A stretch of DNA of 64,000 nt from Gammaproteobacteria bacterium (GCA_015487785.1 WFPC01000011.1:1-64000), one strand, 5' to 3'; positions 39,520-48,847 are shown, counted from the stretch's first letter. A program made the numbers and translations. Notes: generated by a model not told the origin, from the letters alone.

Positions 39520-40380
39520 ATTAAACCTCTGTTCGCCTATGGTCAAGCCGCCGGCATCCGCCTGGCGATCCTGATCGCCGCCTCGGCGGCCCTGATGACC
39601 GCCGATCACCGCGGACACTATCTGGACACCATCCGCAGCGCGCTGTCGATCATCGTCTACCCCATTCAATACCTGGTCAGTTTTCCGTTCTCGGCGGGTA
39701 ACTGGCTGGGTGAGAATCTGGTCAGCCGGGAAACCCTGCTGGAAGAAAACACCGCGCTGAAACACCAGAACACCTTCCTCAAGGCACAGATGCAACAGTT
39801 CATTTCCCTGGAACTGGAAAACATGCGTCTGCGCCGGCTGCTGGACGCCTCGCAAAAAGTGGCCGAGCGCATTCTCGCCGCTGAATTGCTGAGCATCGAC
39901 CTGGACCCTTTCAGCCACATGGTGCGCATCAACAAGGGCAGCCGCCACGGGGTCTACGAGGGCCAGCCCCTGCTGGATGCCGAGGGGGTATTCGGCCAGA
40001 CCGTGCACGTCACCCCCTGGACCGCCACCGTGATGCTGATCAGCGATCCCCGTCACTCCATCCCGGTACAGGTCAACCGCACCGGCCTGCGCACCATCGC
40101 CGCCGGCACCGGCGCCATGGACCGCCTGAAGATCCTGCACATCCCCAACAATGCCGACATCAAGGTGGGTGACATTCTGGTCTCCTCGGGCCTGGGCGGG
40201 GTCTTCCCCATCGGCTATCCGGTGGCCCGGATCACCCAGGTGAGCCCGGACACCTCTCAACCCTACGCCACCGTGGTGGCGGAACCGCTGGCCCAGCTCG
40301 ATCGCAGCCGCGAGGTACTGCTGGTATGGCGCACGCCGGTGGCCGACGAAGAATCCGAACTGGCTGGAGACAAGCCATGA
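39520..40380 (+). CDS. mreC: Cell-shape protein MreC, apparently initiated at an ATT codon
   Basis: MreC links MreB to PBP2 in the periplasm. The first in-frame ATG (39595) would give 261 residues lacking the membrane helix. Reading upstream, the frame at ATT 39520 encodes IKPLFAYGQAAGIRLAILIA, which matches the MKPIF- start of E. coli MreC and restores the N-terminal anchor. GGAGG stands six bases before the ATT, and no ATG, GTG or TTG occurs in frame between them. The protein is then 286 residues with helix (10-26), coiled coil (about 75-115; EENTALKHQNTFLKAQMQQF) and beta domain (INKGSRHGVYEGQPL, SSGLGGVFPIGYPV). Its stop overlaps mreD. Confidence 0.9.
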   Translation: MKPLFAYGQAAGIRLAILIAASAALMTADHRGHYLDTIRSALSIIVYPIQYLVSFPFSAGNWLGENLVSRETLLEENTALKHQNTFLKAQMQQFISLELENMRLRRLLDASQKVAERILAAELLSIDLDPFSHMVRINKGSRHGVYEGQPLLDAEGVFGQTVHVTPWTATVMLISDPRHSIPVQVNRTGLRTIAAGTGAMDRLKILHIPNNADIKVGDILVSSGLGGVFPIGYPVARITQVSPDTSQPYATVVAEPLAQLDRSREVLLVWRTPVADEESELAGDKP

Positions 40381-40865
40381 CACCACGCCGGCGCCAGGGT
40401 GGAGGAGTCATCGTGCTCACCTTCGTCGCCGCCCTCATGCTGATGTTGCTGCCCCTGCCCGAGTGGGCGCGCATGCTACGCCCCGAGTGGGCCCCCCTGG
40501 TGCTGATCTATTGGTGCCTGGCCTTGCCGGGACGGGTCAACGTGGGTATCGGCTGGCTGCTGGGCCTGGTGGTGGACGTACTGCTGGGCAGCCTGCTGGG
40601 CCAGCATGCCCTGGCTTATGCGGTGATTGCCTTCATCACCGTGAAACTGCACAAGCAGATCCGGGTCTACCCTTTGTGGCAACAGGCGCTCAGCGTCTTC
40701 ACCCTGGTGGCACTGGGCCAGTTGCTGGTGGTCTGGATCAAGGGCATCACTGGCGAGGCACCCGACACCTGGACCTACTGGCTGCCCTCGCTGACCAGTG
40801 CCGTATTGTGGCCCTGGCTGTACCTGGTCCTGCGTGATCTGCGGCGCAAGTTCCGCGTCGCCTGA
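40377..40865 (+). CDS. mreD: Rod-shape-determining membrane protein MreD
   Basis: The 162-residue inner-membrane protein has about five helices and the typical MreD segments PEWAPLVLIYWCLALPGRVN and GLVVDVLLGSLLGQHALAY. It works in the elongasome with MreC, RodA and PBP2. The ATG at 40377 overlaps the mreC stop by ATGA, which fixes the start against a longer frame from 40326. It is followed by mrdA after 26 bases. Confidence 0.94.
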   Translation: MTPRRRQGGGVIVLTFVAALMLMLLPLPEWARMLRPEWAPLVLIYWCLALPGRVNVGIGWLLGLVVDVLLGSLLGQHALAYAVIAFITVKLHKQIRVYPLWQQALSVFTLVALGQLLVVWIKGITGEAPDTWTYWLPSLTSAVLWPWLYLVLRDLRRKFRVA

Positions 40866-40891
40866 GCCCTCGCCCCGGCGTCGAACCCAGC

Positions 40892-42742
40892 ATGGCAAAC
40901 CCCGAAACCCTCAAAGACCATATCAAGGAAACCGCCCTGTTCTCGCGCCGCATCGTCGCCGCAGTGGTGGTCATCGTGCTGTTGCTGGGCATCTTGCTGG
41001 CCCGCATGGTCTACCTGCAGGTGATCGATCACCAGCACTACACCACCTTGTCGCAGAACAACCGGGTGTCGGTACTGCCCATCGCACCCCCCCGGGGACT
41101 GATCTTCGACCGCAACGGCATCGTCCTGGCACAGAACCAACCGTCCTTCACCCTGGAACTGGTGCCGGAGAAAATAGACGACTTGCAGCAAACCCTGGCG
41201 CGGCTGGCCGAGATCATCCGCATAGAGCCTTCCGACCTGGCCCGCTTCCACAAGCTGCGCAAGCGCCGCTCGGCCTTCAAGGCCGTGCCCTTGCGCTTTC
41301 GCCTCAACGAAGAAGAAGTGGCCCGTTTTTCCGCCCGCGGCCACTTGTTTCCCGGCGTCGAGATCCAGGCCCGCCTGACCCGTCAGTATCCCCAGGGCGC
41401 ACTGGCGGTACATGCGCTGGGCTATGTGGGCCGCATCAGCGAGGAGGAGCTGCAATCACTGGACAGCTCCAACTACCGCGGCACCACCCACATCGGCAAG
41501 ACCGGCATCGAGAAATACTATGAAGACCAGCTCCACGGCACGGTGGGATTCCGGCGGGTGGAAACCAGCGCCCAGGGACGCATCATCCGGGTGCTGGAAG
41601 AACAGCCTCCGGTACCGGGGCTGAATCTCTACCTGGAGCTGGACGCCCGCGTCCAGGCAGTGGCCGAGGCGGCGCTGGGCGAACGACGTGGCGCGGTGGT
41701 GGCCATCGATACCCGCACCGGTGGCGTCATCGCCCTGGCCAGCATGCCCGGCTTCGACCCCAACCCCTTCGTCAACGGCATCGACAGCAAGGCCTATGCG
41801 CGGCTGGCCAATTCACGGGAACAACCGCTGTTCAATCGCGCCATCCGCGGCCGCTACCCGCCCGGCTCCACCATCAAGCCGCTGATCGGCCTGGCGGCGC
41901 TGGAATATGGCGTGGTGCGCCGTGACACCCGCATCCATTGTCCCGGCTGGTACACCCTGCCCAACGACGATCACCGCTACCGCGACTGGAAAAAGACCGG
42001 CCATGGCCTGATGAGCCTGCGCGGCGCCATTCGCGAATCCTGCGACGTGTATTTCTACGACTTGGCCCGCCAGCTCGGCATCGACCGTTTCCACGAATAT
42101 CTCTCCCGTTTCGGCCTGGGCCAGCGTACCGGTATCGACCTGTTCGGCGAAACCCGCGGCCTGCTGCCCTCGCGGGAATGGAAACGCCGGGTCAAGGGCG
42201 AGGCCTGGTACCCCGGCGAAACCTTGATCACCGGCATTGGCCAGGGATTCAACCTCGCCTCCCCCCTGCAGTTGGCCGAGGCCACCGCCACCCTGGCCAA
42301 CGGCGGAGTCAGATACCGTCCGCGCCTGGCCCATTATTTCCAGGACCAGCGCAGCGGTGACATCCGTTATCTCGCGCCGCAGGAGAGTGGACGCGTGCCC
42401 GTGGACAACCCGGACAATTGGCGCTATATCATCGACACCATGAAAGACGTGGTGCACAACCTGCGCGGCACCGCCCACCGCATCGCCCGTGGCGCCCGCT
42501 ACACCATCGCCGGCAAGACCGGCACCGCCCAGGTCTTCGGCATCAAGCAAGACGAGGAATACGTGCAGGAAGACGTGGAGCTGCACCTGCGCGACCATGC
42601 CCTGTTCATCGCCTTCGCCCCCATCGAAGCGCCGCGCATCGCGGTGGCCGTGATCGTGGAGAACGGCGGCAGCGGCGGCGGCGTGGCCGCGCCCATCGCG
42701 CGCAAGGTCCTGGACCAGTTTCTGCTAGGGGAGAATTCATGA
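40892..42742 (+). CDS. mrdA: Penicillin-binding protein 2 (elongation transpeptidase)
   Basis: PBP2 cross-links peptidoglycan during lateral wall growth. The 616-residue protein has one N-terminal helix (VAAVVVIVLLLGILLARMV), the dimerisation/pedestal domain, and the transpeptidase domain with SxxK in PGSTIKPLIG (near residue 330), SxD in SCDVYF and KTG in AGKTGTAQV (near 540). Lengths and order agree with E. coli MrdA (633). The stop overlaps mrdB (ATGA), so the polymerase partner is co-translated. Confidence 0.97.
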   Translation: MANPETLKDHIKETALFSRRIVAAVVVIVLLLGILLARMVYLQVIDHQHYTTLSQNNRVSVLPIAPPRGLIFDRNGIVLAQNQPSFTLELVPEKIDDLQQTLARLAEIIRIEPSDLARFHKLRKRRSAFKAVPLRFRLNEEEVARFSARGHLFPGVEIQARLTRQYPQGALAVHALGYVGRISEEELQSLDSSNYRGTTHIGKTGIEKYYEDQLHGTVGFRRVETSAQGRIIRVLEEQPPVPGLNLYLELDARVQAVAEAALGERRGAVVAIDTRTGGVIALASMPGFDPNPFVNGIDSKAYARLANSREQPLFNRAIRGRYPPGSTIKPLIGLAALEYGVVRRDTRIHCPGWYTLPNDDHRYRDWKKTGHGLMSLRGAIRESCDVYFYDLARQLGIDRFHEYLSRFGLGQRTGIDLFGETRGLLPSREWKRRVKGEAWYPGETLITGIGQGFNLASPLQLAEATATLANGGVRYRPRLAHYFQDQRSGDIRYLAPQESGRVPVDNPDNWRYIIDTMKDVVHNLRGTAHRIARGARYTIAGKTGTAQVFGIKQDEEYVQEDVELHLRDHALFIAFAPIEAPRIAVAVIVENGGSGGGVAAPIARKVLDQFLLGENS

Positions 42743-43884
42743 TCGCGCAACCCGGAAAACTGCGCCCGCTCGGTGACAGGCGGCCCAACGACAATCTCAC
42801 CAGCGTCTTCAGCAACCTGCACATCGACTGGCCATTGCTGGCTGCGTTGGGCATCCTGATGGGCATCGGCCTGCTCATTCTCTACAGCGCCAGCGGCCAG
42901 GACTGGGCCACCATGCAGCGCCAGGGCGTGCGCCTGGTGGTGGCCTGGCTGGTATTGATCGTGGTAGCCCAGATCGCACCGCGCCACCTGGCGTTCTGGA
43001 CTCCCTGGTTCTATGGCATCGGCCTGGTGCTGCTGCTCGCGGTGCTGCTGTTCGGTGACGTGGGCAAGGGGGCCCAGCGCTGGCTGGATCTGGGCCTGTT
43101 CCGTTTCCAGCCCTCGGAAATGATGAAACTGGCGGTACCCATGATGGTGGCCTGGTACCTGTCGGAAAAGGCCCTGCCTCCCTCGCTGGCGCGCATCGGC
43201 GTCAGCCTGTTGATCATCACGGCCCCGGCCCTGTTGATCGCCAAGCAACCGGATCTGGGCACCGCCATCCTGGTAGCCAGCGCCGGCATCTTCGTACTGC
43301 TGCTCACGGGTATTAGCTGGCGCCTGATCGGTGGTTTCGTCGCCCTGCTGGCGGCGGCGGCCCCGGTAGTATGGTTCTATCTGATGCGCGACTACCAGCG
43401 CCAGCGCGTACTCACTTTCCTCAACCCGGAGAGCGACCCGCTGGGTGCGGGTTACCACATCATCCAATCCAAGATCGCCATCGGCTCCGGCGGCCTCTAC
43501 GGCAAGGGCTGGCTCAACGGCACCCAGTCCCAGCTCGACTTCCTGCCCGAGCGCTCCACCGATTTCATCTTCGCCGTATTCGCCGAGGAATTCGGCCTCA
43601 TCGGCATCATCGCCCTGCTGGCCATCTACCTGGCCATCGTGTTGCGAGGGCTGCACATCGCCTCCCTGGCCCAGGACAGCTACACCCGTCTGCTGGCCGG
43701 CAGCCTGACGCTCACCTTCCTGGTCTACGTGTTCGTCAACATCGGCATGGTCAGCGGCCTGCTGCCGGTGGTGGGCGTACCCCTGCCGCTGGTGAGCTAT
43801 GGCGGAACCTCCATCGTCACCCTGATGGCCGCCTTCGGCATCCTGATGTCGATCCAGACCCATCGAAAACTGTTGCAATCCTGA
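42739..43884 (+). CDS. mrdB: Peptidoglycan glycosyltransferase RodA (SEDS)
   Basis: RodA polymerises lipid II in the elongasome. The 381-residue multi-pass protein contains the SEDS hallmarks: WLDLGLFRFQPSEMMKLAVP, KQPDLGTAIL with the catalytic-loop region, LPERSTDFIFAVFAEEFG, and GMVSGLLPVVGVPLPLVSYG. The ATG at 42739 overlaps mrdA, and length fits E. coli RodA (370). The gene is usually also called rodA. Confidence 0.97.
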   Translation: MIAQPGKLRPLGDRRPNDNLTSVFSNLHIDWPLLAALGILMGIGLLILYSASGQDWATMQRQGVRLVVAWLVLIVVAQIAPRHLAFWTPWFYGIGLVLLLAVLLFGDVGKGAQRWLDLGLFRFQPSEMMKLAVPMMVAWYLSEKALPPSLARIGVSLLIITAPALLIAKQPDLGTAILVASAGIFVLLLTGISWRLIGGFVALLAAAAPVVWFYLMRDYQRQRVLTFLNPESDPLGAGYHIIQSKIAIGSGGLYGKGWLNGTQSQLDFLPERSTDFIFAVFAEEFGLIGIIALLAIYLAIVLRGLHIASLAQDSYTRLLAGSLTLTFLVYVFVNIGMVSGLLPVVGVPLPLVSYGGTSIVTLMAAFGILMSIQTHRKLLQS

Positions 43885-43899
43885 GGAAACCAAAGCGCC

Positions 43900-44901
43900 A
43901 TGAAAACACTTCTGAACATCGGCCTGCTCGGCCTCGGCCTGTTCATCGCCACCCCAGCGCTGGCCGGCATCGACCAGCGCCAACCCATCCGCGGACTGAT
44001 CGACGAGCTGGTACAGCAACATCATTTCGACCGTCAATACCTGCAACGACTGTTTGCCCGGGTCGAACTCCAGCCCGGCGTGATCGAGCGCATCACCCGA
44101 CCGGCCGAGGCCCTGCCCTGGCATCGCTACCGCAACATCTTCGTCAAGGAGAAACGCATCCGCCAAGGAGTGGAATTCTGGGATGCCCACGCCGACACCC
44201 TGGCCCGCGCCGAGCGCGAATTCGGCGTGCCGGCGGAGATCATCGTCGCCATCCTCGGCGTGGAAACCCGCTATGGCCGGCACCGCGGAGGCTTCCGGGT
44301 GATGGATTCCCTGACCACCCTGGCGCTGGACTATCCCAAACGCAGCAAGTTCTTCACCCGCGAACTCAAGGAATTCCTGCTACTGGCCCGACAGGAAGGT
44401 TTCGACCCCCTGGCCATCGTCGGCTCCTATGCCGGCGCCATGGGAAAACCCCAGTTCATCGCCAGCAGCTATCATCGCTATGCCATCGATTTCGACGGCG
44501 ACGGCATCCGCGACCTGCTCGACAATACCGCCGACGCCATAGGCAGCGTGGCCAATTATTTCAAACGCCACGGCTGGCGCAGCGGCCAACCCGTGGCCAC
44601 CCCGGCCTTCGTGCAAGGCGACGGCTACAAGACCTGGGTGAAACAAGGCATCAAGCCCAAGCTCACCCTGGCCGAAGGCCGCCGCTACGGCGTGCGCTGG
44701 AAAGGTGACCTGTCACTGCAAAGCAAGGCTGCCCTGATCGAACTGGAGCTGCCGGACGGTTTCGAATACTGGCTTGGCCTGGACAATTTCTACGTCATCA
44801 CTCGTTACAACCACAGTCAACTCTATGCCATGGCGGTGTACCAATTGTCCCAGGCCATCCGGCAGTTGCGTGAGCAACGAAACCTCCAGGCCCGGCGCTA
44901 G
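43900..44901 (+). CDS. mltB: Lytic murein transglycosylase B
   Basis: MltB cleaves the glycan strand with formation of 1,6-anhydro-muramic acid. The 333 residues start with a signal peptide (LGLFIATPALA). The catalytic glutamate is in ILGVETRYGRH near residue 126, and GSYAGAMGKPQFIASSY and DFDGDGIRDLLDN are family motifs. No lipobox is seen, so it is probably soluble in the periplasm (SltB type), unlike E. coli MltB. It sits between mrdB and rlpA in the wall cluster. Confidence 0.94.
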   Translation: MKTLLNIGLLGLGLFIATPALAGIDQRQPIRGLIDELVQQHHFDRQYLQRLFARVELQPGVIERITRPAEALPWHRYRNIFVKEKRIRQGVEFWDAHADTLARAEREFGVPAEIIVAILGVETRYGRHRGGFRVMDSLTTLALDYPKRSKFFTRELKEFLLLARQEGFDPLAIVGSYAGAMGKPQFIASSYHRYAIDFDGDGIRDLLDNTADAIGSVANYFKRHGWRSGQPVATPAFVQGDGYKTWVKQGIKPKLTLAEGRRYGVRWKGDLSLQSKAALIELELPDGFEYWLGLDNFYVITRYNHSQLYAMAVYQLSQAIRQLREQRNLQARR

Positions 44902-44934
44902 ACGCTTGTCGGGTTCAGGGCATCGTAGGGGACA

Positions 44935-44983
44935 AATAGTGGTGCTATTCAACGAAAAATCCGGAAGATTTCGGCCGTTTTTC
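44935..44983 (+). terminator. Possible terminator-like structures after mltB
   Basis: A short stem AATAG/CTATT (44935-44949) is followed by an imperfect dyad: GAAAAA (44954-44959) with TTTTTC (44978-44983), enclosing CCGGAA/TTTCGG with one mismatch. It lies about 35-80 bases after the mltB stop, and the inner T-run could serve as the U-tract. The structure is weak, and rlpA may still be partly co-transcribed. Confidence 0.3.
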
Positions 44984-45083
44984 CGCTCGCACGGCAGATC
45001 ATCCCCGCATCCGGCAGACTCCCGGACCCATGATCTTTGGCGGTATTCGAGCTAAAATGAGCCCTCGGTTTGGTGACGGTGAT

Positions 45084-45863
45084 ATGACCTTGGCCTGGCT
45101 TCGACTTCCGCTGCACTATGTTATACCCGTCTGCTTCGTCGCGCTCACGGCCTGCGGCCCATTGCAACCTCGCGACGGCGCACCGGCGTCGCCTCCTCCG
45201 AACCTGCTGAGCATTCCCGATGCGGTGCCCCGCGATGAACCACCCAGCCGTTACGGCAATATGCCGGAGTACGAAATCAATGGGCTGCGTTTTCGCACCC
45301 TCAAGAGCAGCCGGGGCTACCGGGCCACCGGCATCGCCTCGTGGTATGGAACCAAGTTCCATGGCAAGCTCACCTCCAGCCGCGAACCCTACGACATGTA
45401 CAAGATGACCGCCGCCCATCCCACCCTGCCCCTGCCCAGCTATGTGCGGGTGACCAATCTCGACAACGGCCGTTCAGTGGTAGTGCGGGTCAACGACCGC
45501 GGGCCATTTCATCCCGGGCGCATCATCGACCTGTCCTATGCCGCCGCCGCCCGCCTGGACATGCTCGCCACCGGTACCGCCCGGGTGCGGGTGGAAGCGG
45601 TTGACAGCGAGGCCGCCGCCATGGACGATGGCCTCCTGTTTTTACAGGTGGGCGCCTTCGCCGAGCAACGCAATGCCCAGCGCCTGCAACGAAAGCTGGC
45701 GCAGGCGAACATCGACAGCGAAATCAGGCCCGCCAGGCTGGACGACCACGACACCATCTACCGGGTTCACGTCGGTCCCTTCCACAGTCGCCAGGACGCC
45801 GAACACTGGCGCCGGCAACTGGCCGACCTGGGCGTGGCACCAACACATATCGTCATGGAGTAG
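45084..45863 (+). CDS. rlpA: Septal ring lytic transglycosylase RlpA, lipoprotein
   Basis: RlpA cleaves denuded glycan strands at the septum. The 259-residue protein has a lipoprotein signal ending ALTAC, a double-psi beta-barrel domain (TGIASWYGTKFHGKLTSSRE; VRVNDRGPFHPGRIIDLSYA) and a C-terminal SPOR domain (LFLQVGAFAEQRNAQRLQRK; YRVHVGPFHSRQDAEHW). ATG 45084 is preferred because it gives a compact lipoprotein signal; ATG 45057 would add nine residues. The gene is followed by dacC after seven bases. Confidence 0.95.
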   Translation: MTLAWLRLPLHYVIPVCFVALTACGPLQPRDGAPASPPPNLLSIPDAVPRDEPPSRYGNMPEYEINGLRFRTLKSSRGYRATGIASWYGTKFHGKLTSSREPYDMYKMTAAHPTLPLPSYVRVTNLDNGRSVVVRVNDRGPFHPGRIIDLSYAAAARLDMLATGTARVRVEAVDSEAAAMDDGLLFLQVGAFAEQRNAQRLQRKLAQANIDSEIRPARLDDHDTIYRVHVGPFHSRQDAEHWRRQLADLGVAPTHIVME

Positions 45864-45870
45864 AAACAAC

Positions 45871-47001
45871 GTGCAAAGATCATTCACCCTGTTGTTAGGC
45901 TGCCTGCTACTGACCTCGACCCTGGCTCAGGCCGCCGTTCCCACCCCTCCCAAGGTGGCGGCCCGCGCCTACATCCTGCAAGACTTCGACAGCGGCCGCA
46001 TCATTGCCGAGAAGAACGCCAATCAACCCGTGGAACCGGCCAGCCTCACCAAGATAATGGCCGGCTATGTGATCGACAAGGAACTGGCCGCCGGCAACAT
46101 CTCCCTGAACGACCAGGTGCGCATCAGCAAAAAGGCCTGGAAAATGCCCGGCTCGCGCATGTTCGTCGAGGTCGACACCTTCGTCTCGGTGGAAGACCTG
46201 ATCAGGGGCATCATCATCCAGTCGGGCAACGATGCCACCGTGGCCATGGCCGAATACGTGGCCGGCAGCGAGGACGCTTTCGTCTCCCTGATGAACGGTT
46301 ATGCCCGCGAACTGGGCATGACCGGCACCCACTTCGTCAACGCCACCGGACTACCCCACAAGGACCACTACACCACCGCACGCGACCTGGCCATACTCTC
46401 GCGGGCACTGATCCGCGAATTCCCGGAAATGTACCGACTCTATGCGGAAAAAGAATTCACCTACAACGGCATACGCCAATACAACCGCAACAAGCTGCTG
46501 TGGCAGGACAAATACGTCGACGGCATCAAGACCGGCCACACCGAGTCGGCCGGCTACTGCCTGGCGGCCTCGGCCAAGCGTGACGGCATGCGCCTGATTG
46601 CCATCGTGCTGGGCACCAAGAGCGAGAATGCCCGTGCCAGCGAGGCCCAGAAGCTGCTCACCTACGGCTTCCGCTTCTTCGAGACCCACAAACTCTACCG
46701 CGCCGGTGAAACCCTCACCCAGGCCCGGGTATGGAAGGGCGAGCGCGAAAGCGTGCCCCTGGGCCTGGCCGAGGATCTCTTCATCACCATTCCCCGCGGC
46801 AGCTATGACAAGCTCAAGGCCACCATGCGCGTGGCCAAGAAAATCATCGCTCCGGTTCAGGCCGGCCAACGCTTCGGCAGCGTGGACATCGCCCTGACCG
46901 GTGAAAATGTGGCCCAGCGCGACCTGGTGGCCTTGGACAGCGTAGGCGAGGGCGGTTTCTTCGGCTCCCTGGTCGACGAAGTGCAACTGATGTTCGAGTA
47001 G
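45871..47001 (+). CDS. dacC: D-alanyl-D-alanine carboxypeptidase (PBP5/6 type)
   Basis: This low-molecular-weight PBP trims the terminal D-Ala from pentapeptide stems. The GTG at 45871 has GGAG ten bases upstream and is followed by a signal peptide (CLLLTSTLAQA). Motifs are SLTK, SGN in IQSGNDATVAMAEY and KTG in DGIKTGHTESAGYC, followed by the C-terminal beta domain and an amphipathic anchor (GFFGSLVDEVQLMF). It is 376 residues long; E. coli DacA/C are about 400. The following gene, a D-amino acid transaminase, could reuse the released D-Ala. Symbol dacA is equally used. Confidence 0.95.
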   Translation: MQRSFTLLLGCLLLTSTLAQAAVPTPPKVAARAYILQDFDSGRIIAEKNANQPVEPASLTKIMAGYVIDKELAAGNISLNDQVRISKKAWKMPGSRMFVEVDTFVSVEDLIRGIIIQSGNDATVAMAEYVAGSEDAFVSLMNGYARELGMTGTHFVNATGLPHKDHYTTARDLAILSRALIREFPEMYRLYAEKEFTYNGIRQYNRNKLLWQDKYVDGIKTGHTESAGYCLAASAKRDGMRLIAIVLGTKSENARASEAQKLLTYGFRFFETHKLYRAGETLTQARVWKGERESVPLGLAEDLFITIPRGSYDKLKATMRVAKKIIAPVQAGQRFGSVDIALTGENVAQRDLVALDSVGEGGFFGSLVDEVQLMFE

Positions 47002-47004
47002 GCC

Positions 47005-47862
47005 ATGTCGCTGGTCTATCTCAACGGCCGCTTCCTGCCGCAGGAAGAAGCGAAGATCTCGGTACTCGATCGCGGCTTCCTACTCGGCGACGGCATCTAT
47101 GAAGTGATCCCGGTCTATCATGGCCGGCCGTTCCGGCTGCAGCAACACTTGCATCGGCTGGAGCAGAATCTCGCCGCCGTGCGTCTGGCCAACCCCCTGG
47201 ACCGCGACCAGTGGCAGAGCCTGTTCCAGCACCTGATCGAACACCATGGCGGCGGCGACCTGTCGCTCTACCTGCAAGTCACCCGTGGCGTGGCCCAGCG
47301 CGATCATGCCTTTCCCGCCGAGACCGAGCCCACCGTGTTCGCCATGTGCAACCCGCTGCCGCCACCCCAGGAGCTAGACCAACAGAGCGGGGTCGAAGCC
47401 ATCACCCTGGACGACATCCGCTGGCGCTACTGCCACATCAAGACCATATCCCTGCTGCCCAATGTGCTGCTGCGTCAGCAGGCGGTGGACCAGGGCGCGG
47501 CGGAAGCCATCCTGATCCGCGACGGCAGGGTCACCGAGGGCGCCGCCAGCAACGTGTTCGTGGTGCGCGACGGCCTGTTGCTCACCCCCCCCAAGAGTCC
47601 CAACCTGTTGCCCGGCATCACCCGCGACCTGATCCTGGAACTGGCCAGCGGACACGGCGTGCCCGCCAGGGAAAAAGACATCCCCGCCGAGTGGCTGGGC
47701 CAGGTGGACGAAATCTGGCTCAGCAGCTCCACCCGGGAGATCATACCGGTGGTGATGCTCAACGGCGCGCCGGTGGGCAATGGCAAGCCTGGTCCACTGT
47801 GGAAACACCTGAGCAAGATCTACCGCCTGTACAAGGAACAACTGCGCCACGACACGGTCTGA
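47005..47862 (+). CDS. dat: D-amino acid aminotransferase (class IV)
   Basis: A PLP enzyme of the same fold as IlvE that interconverts D-amino acids and 2-oxo acids. The 285 residues start SLVYLNGRFLPQEEAKISVL; the catalytic lysine is in CHIKTISLLPNVLLRQQA and the PLP-phosphate site in VTEGAASNVFVVRDG. D-Ala aminotransferase is favoured over aminodeoxychorismate lyase because it follows dacC, but PabC-like activity cannot be excluded. Only three bases separate it from dacC. Confidence 0.85.
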   Translation: MSLVYLNGRFLPQEEAKISVLDRGFLLGDGIYEVIPVYHGRPFRLQQHLHRLEQNLAAVRLANPLDRDQWQSLFQHLIEHHGGGDLSLYLQVTRGVAQRDHAFPAETEPTVFAMCNPLPPPQELDQQSGVEAITLDDIRWRYCHIKTISLLPNVLLRQQAVDQGAAEAILIRDGRVTEGAASNVFVVRDGLLLTPPKSPNLLPGITRDLILELASGHGVPAREKDIPAEWLGQVDEIWLSSSTREIIPVVMLNGAPVGNGKPGPLWKHLSKIYRLYKEQLRHDTV

Positions 47863-47891
47863 CAAGGCCGGGGCAGCCACGGAACATCCCC

Positions 47892-48161
47892 ATGAACCGA
47901 GACGAACACAACCTGCTGGAATTCCCCTGTCGCTTCCCTATCAAGATCGTGGGCCACGCCGTCAAGGACTTCGAGGCGGAAATCATTGCCCTGATACGCC
48001 AGCACGCCCCCGGGCTGCGCGAAGAGGCCATCAGCCGCCGCCCCAGCAAGGGCGGCAAATACCTCGCTCTCACCGTCACCATCGAGGCCACCAGCCGGCA
48101 ACAGCTCGATGCCATCTATCACGCCCTGTCGGCCCACGAACACGTGGTCATGAGCCTGTAG
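47892..48161 (+). CDS. ybeD: DUF493 family protein YbeD
   Basis: An 89-residue protein with LEFPCRFPIKIVGHAVKDFE and GGKYLALTVTIEATSRQQLD, the DUF493/YbeD signature with an ACT-like fold. YbeD lies between dacA and lipB in E. coli too. A role in lipoate metabolism or regulation is suspected but unproved. The ATG at 47892 is the only start that gives the family N-terminus, and the stop abuts lipB. Confidence 0.92.
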   Translation: MNRDEHNLLEFPCRFPIKIVGHAVKDFEAEIIALIRQHAPGLREEAISRRPSKGGKYLALTVTIEATSRQQLDAIYHALSAHEHVVMSL

Positions 48162-48800
48162 ATGACAACACCGACGCCCCTGTTGCTGCGCCACAAGGGT
48201 CTGTGTGAGTACACGCCCACCTTTCAGGCCATGCAGACCTTCAGCCAGTCACGCAATAGCGACACCCTGGACGAACTCTGGCTGCTACAACATCCACCGG
48301 TATTCACCCTCGGTCTCAACGCACGGCCCGAGCACCTGCTGACCCCCGGCGACATCCCCGTGGTGCAAACCGATCGCGGCGGCCAAGTCACCTACCACGG
48401 CCCCGGCCAGCTCGTTGCCTACCTGCTGCTGGACCTGCGCCGCCGGCGCCTGGGCGTGCGCCAGGTAGTCAGCGCCATGGAGCAGAGCGTGATCGCGCTG
48501 CTGGCCGAACACGGTGTGAGCGCCGAGGCCCGCGCCGAGGCCCCTGGCGTCTATGTGCGAGGTCGCAAGATCGCCGCCCTCGGCCTGCGAGTAAAAAACG
48601 GCAGAAGCTACCACGGCCTCAGCCTCAACCTGGACATGGACCTGGAACCCTTCCGGCGCATCAACCCCTGCGGCTACACGGGACTGGAAGTCACCCAGTG
48701 GCGCGATCTGCTCGGCCCGGCCGATCTGGCGCACATCGAAACCCGCCTGGCCGGGCACCTGGCCCGGCAACTGGGCTACCGCCTGGAGCACGGCGATTGA
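48162..48800 (+). CDS. lipB: Octanoyl-(acyl carrier protein) transferase
   Basis: LipB moves the octanoyl group from ACP to lipoyl domains, the first step of lipoate assembly. The 212-residue protein shows [20 protein letters not shown], the conserved lysine in [14 protein letters not shown] and catalytic Cys in [13 protein letters not shown]. It starts directly after the ybeD stop. LipA follows after 101 bases with its own candidate promoter. Confidence 0.96.
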   Translation: MTTPTPLLLRHKGLCEYTPTFQAMQTFSQSRNSDTLDELWLLQHPPVFTLGLNARPEHLLTPGDIPVVQTDRGGQVTYHGPGQLVAYLLLDLRRRRLGVRQVVSAMEQSVIALLAEHGVSAEARAEAPGVYVRGRKIAALGLRVKNGRSYHGLSLNLDMDLEPFRRINPCGYTGLEVTQWRDLLGPADLAHIETRLAGHLARQLGYRLEHGD

Positions 48801-48817
48801 TGCCTTGGCGAGGATCC

Positions 48818-48847
48818 GGGACAGCGCCCTGGCAGTCCTGCTACAAT
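48818..48847 (+). promoter_or_regulatory. Possible promoter of lipA
   Basis: TACAAT (48842-48847) is preceded by TGC, giving an extended -10 (TGCTACAAT), with GGGACA (48818-48823) 18 bases upstream as a weak -35. It lies in the 101-bp gap after lipB and would give a leader of about 50 bases to the lipA ATG at 48902, so lipA may be transcribed separately. Confidence 0.45.
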
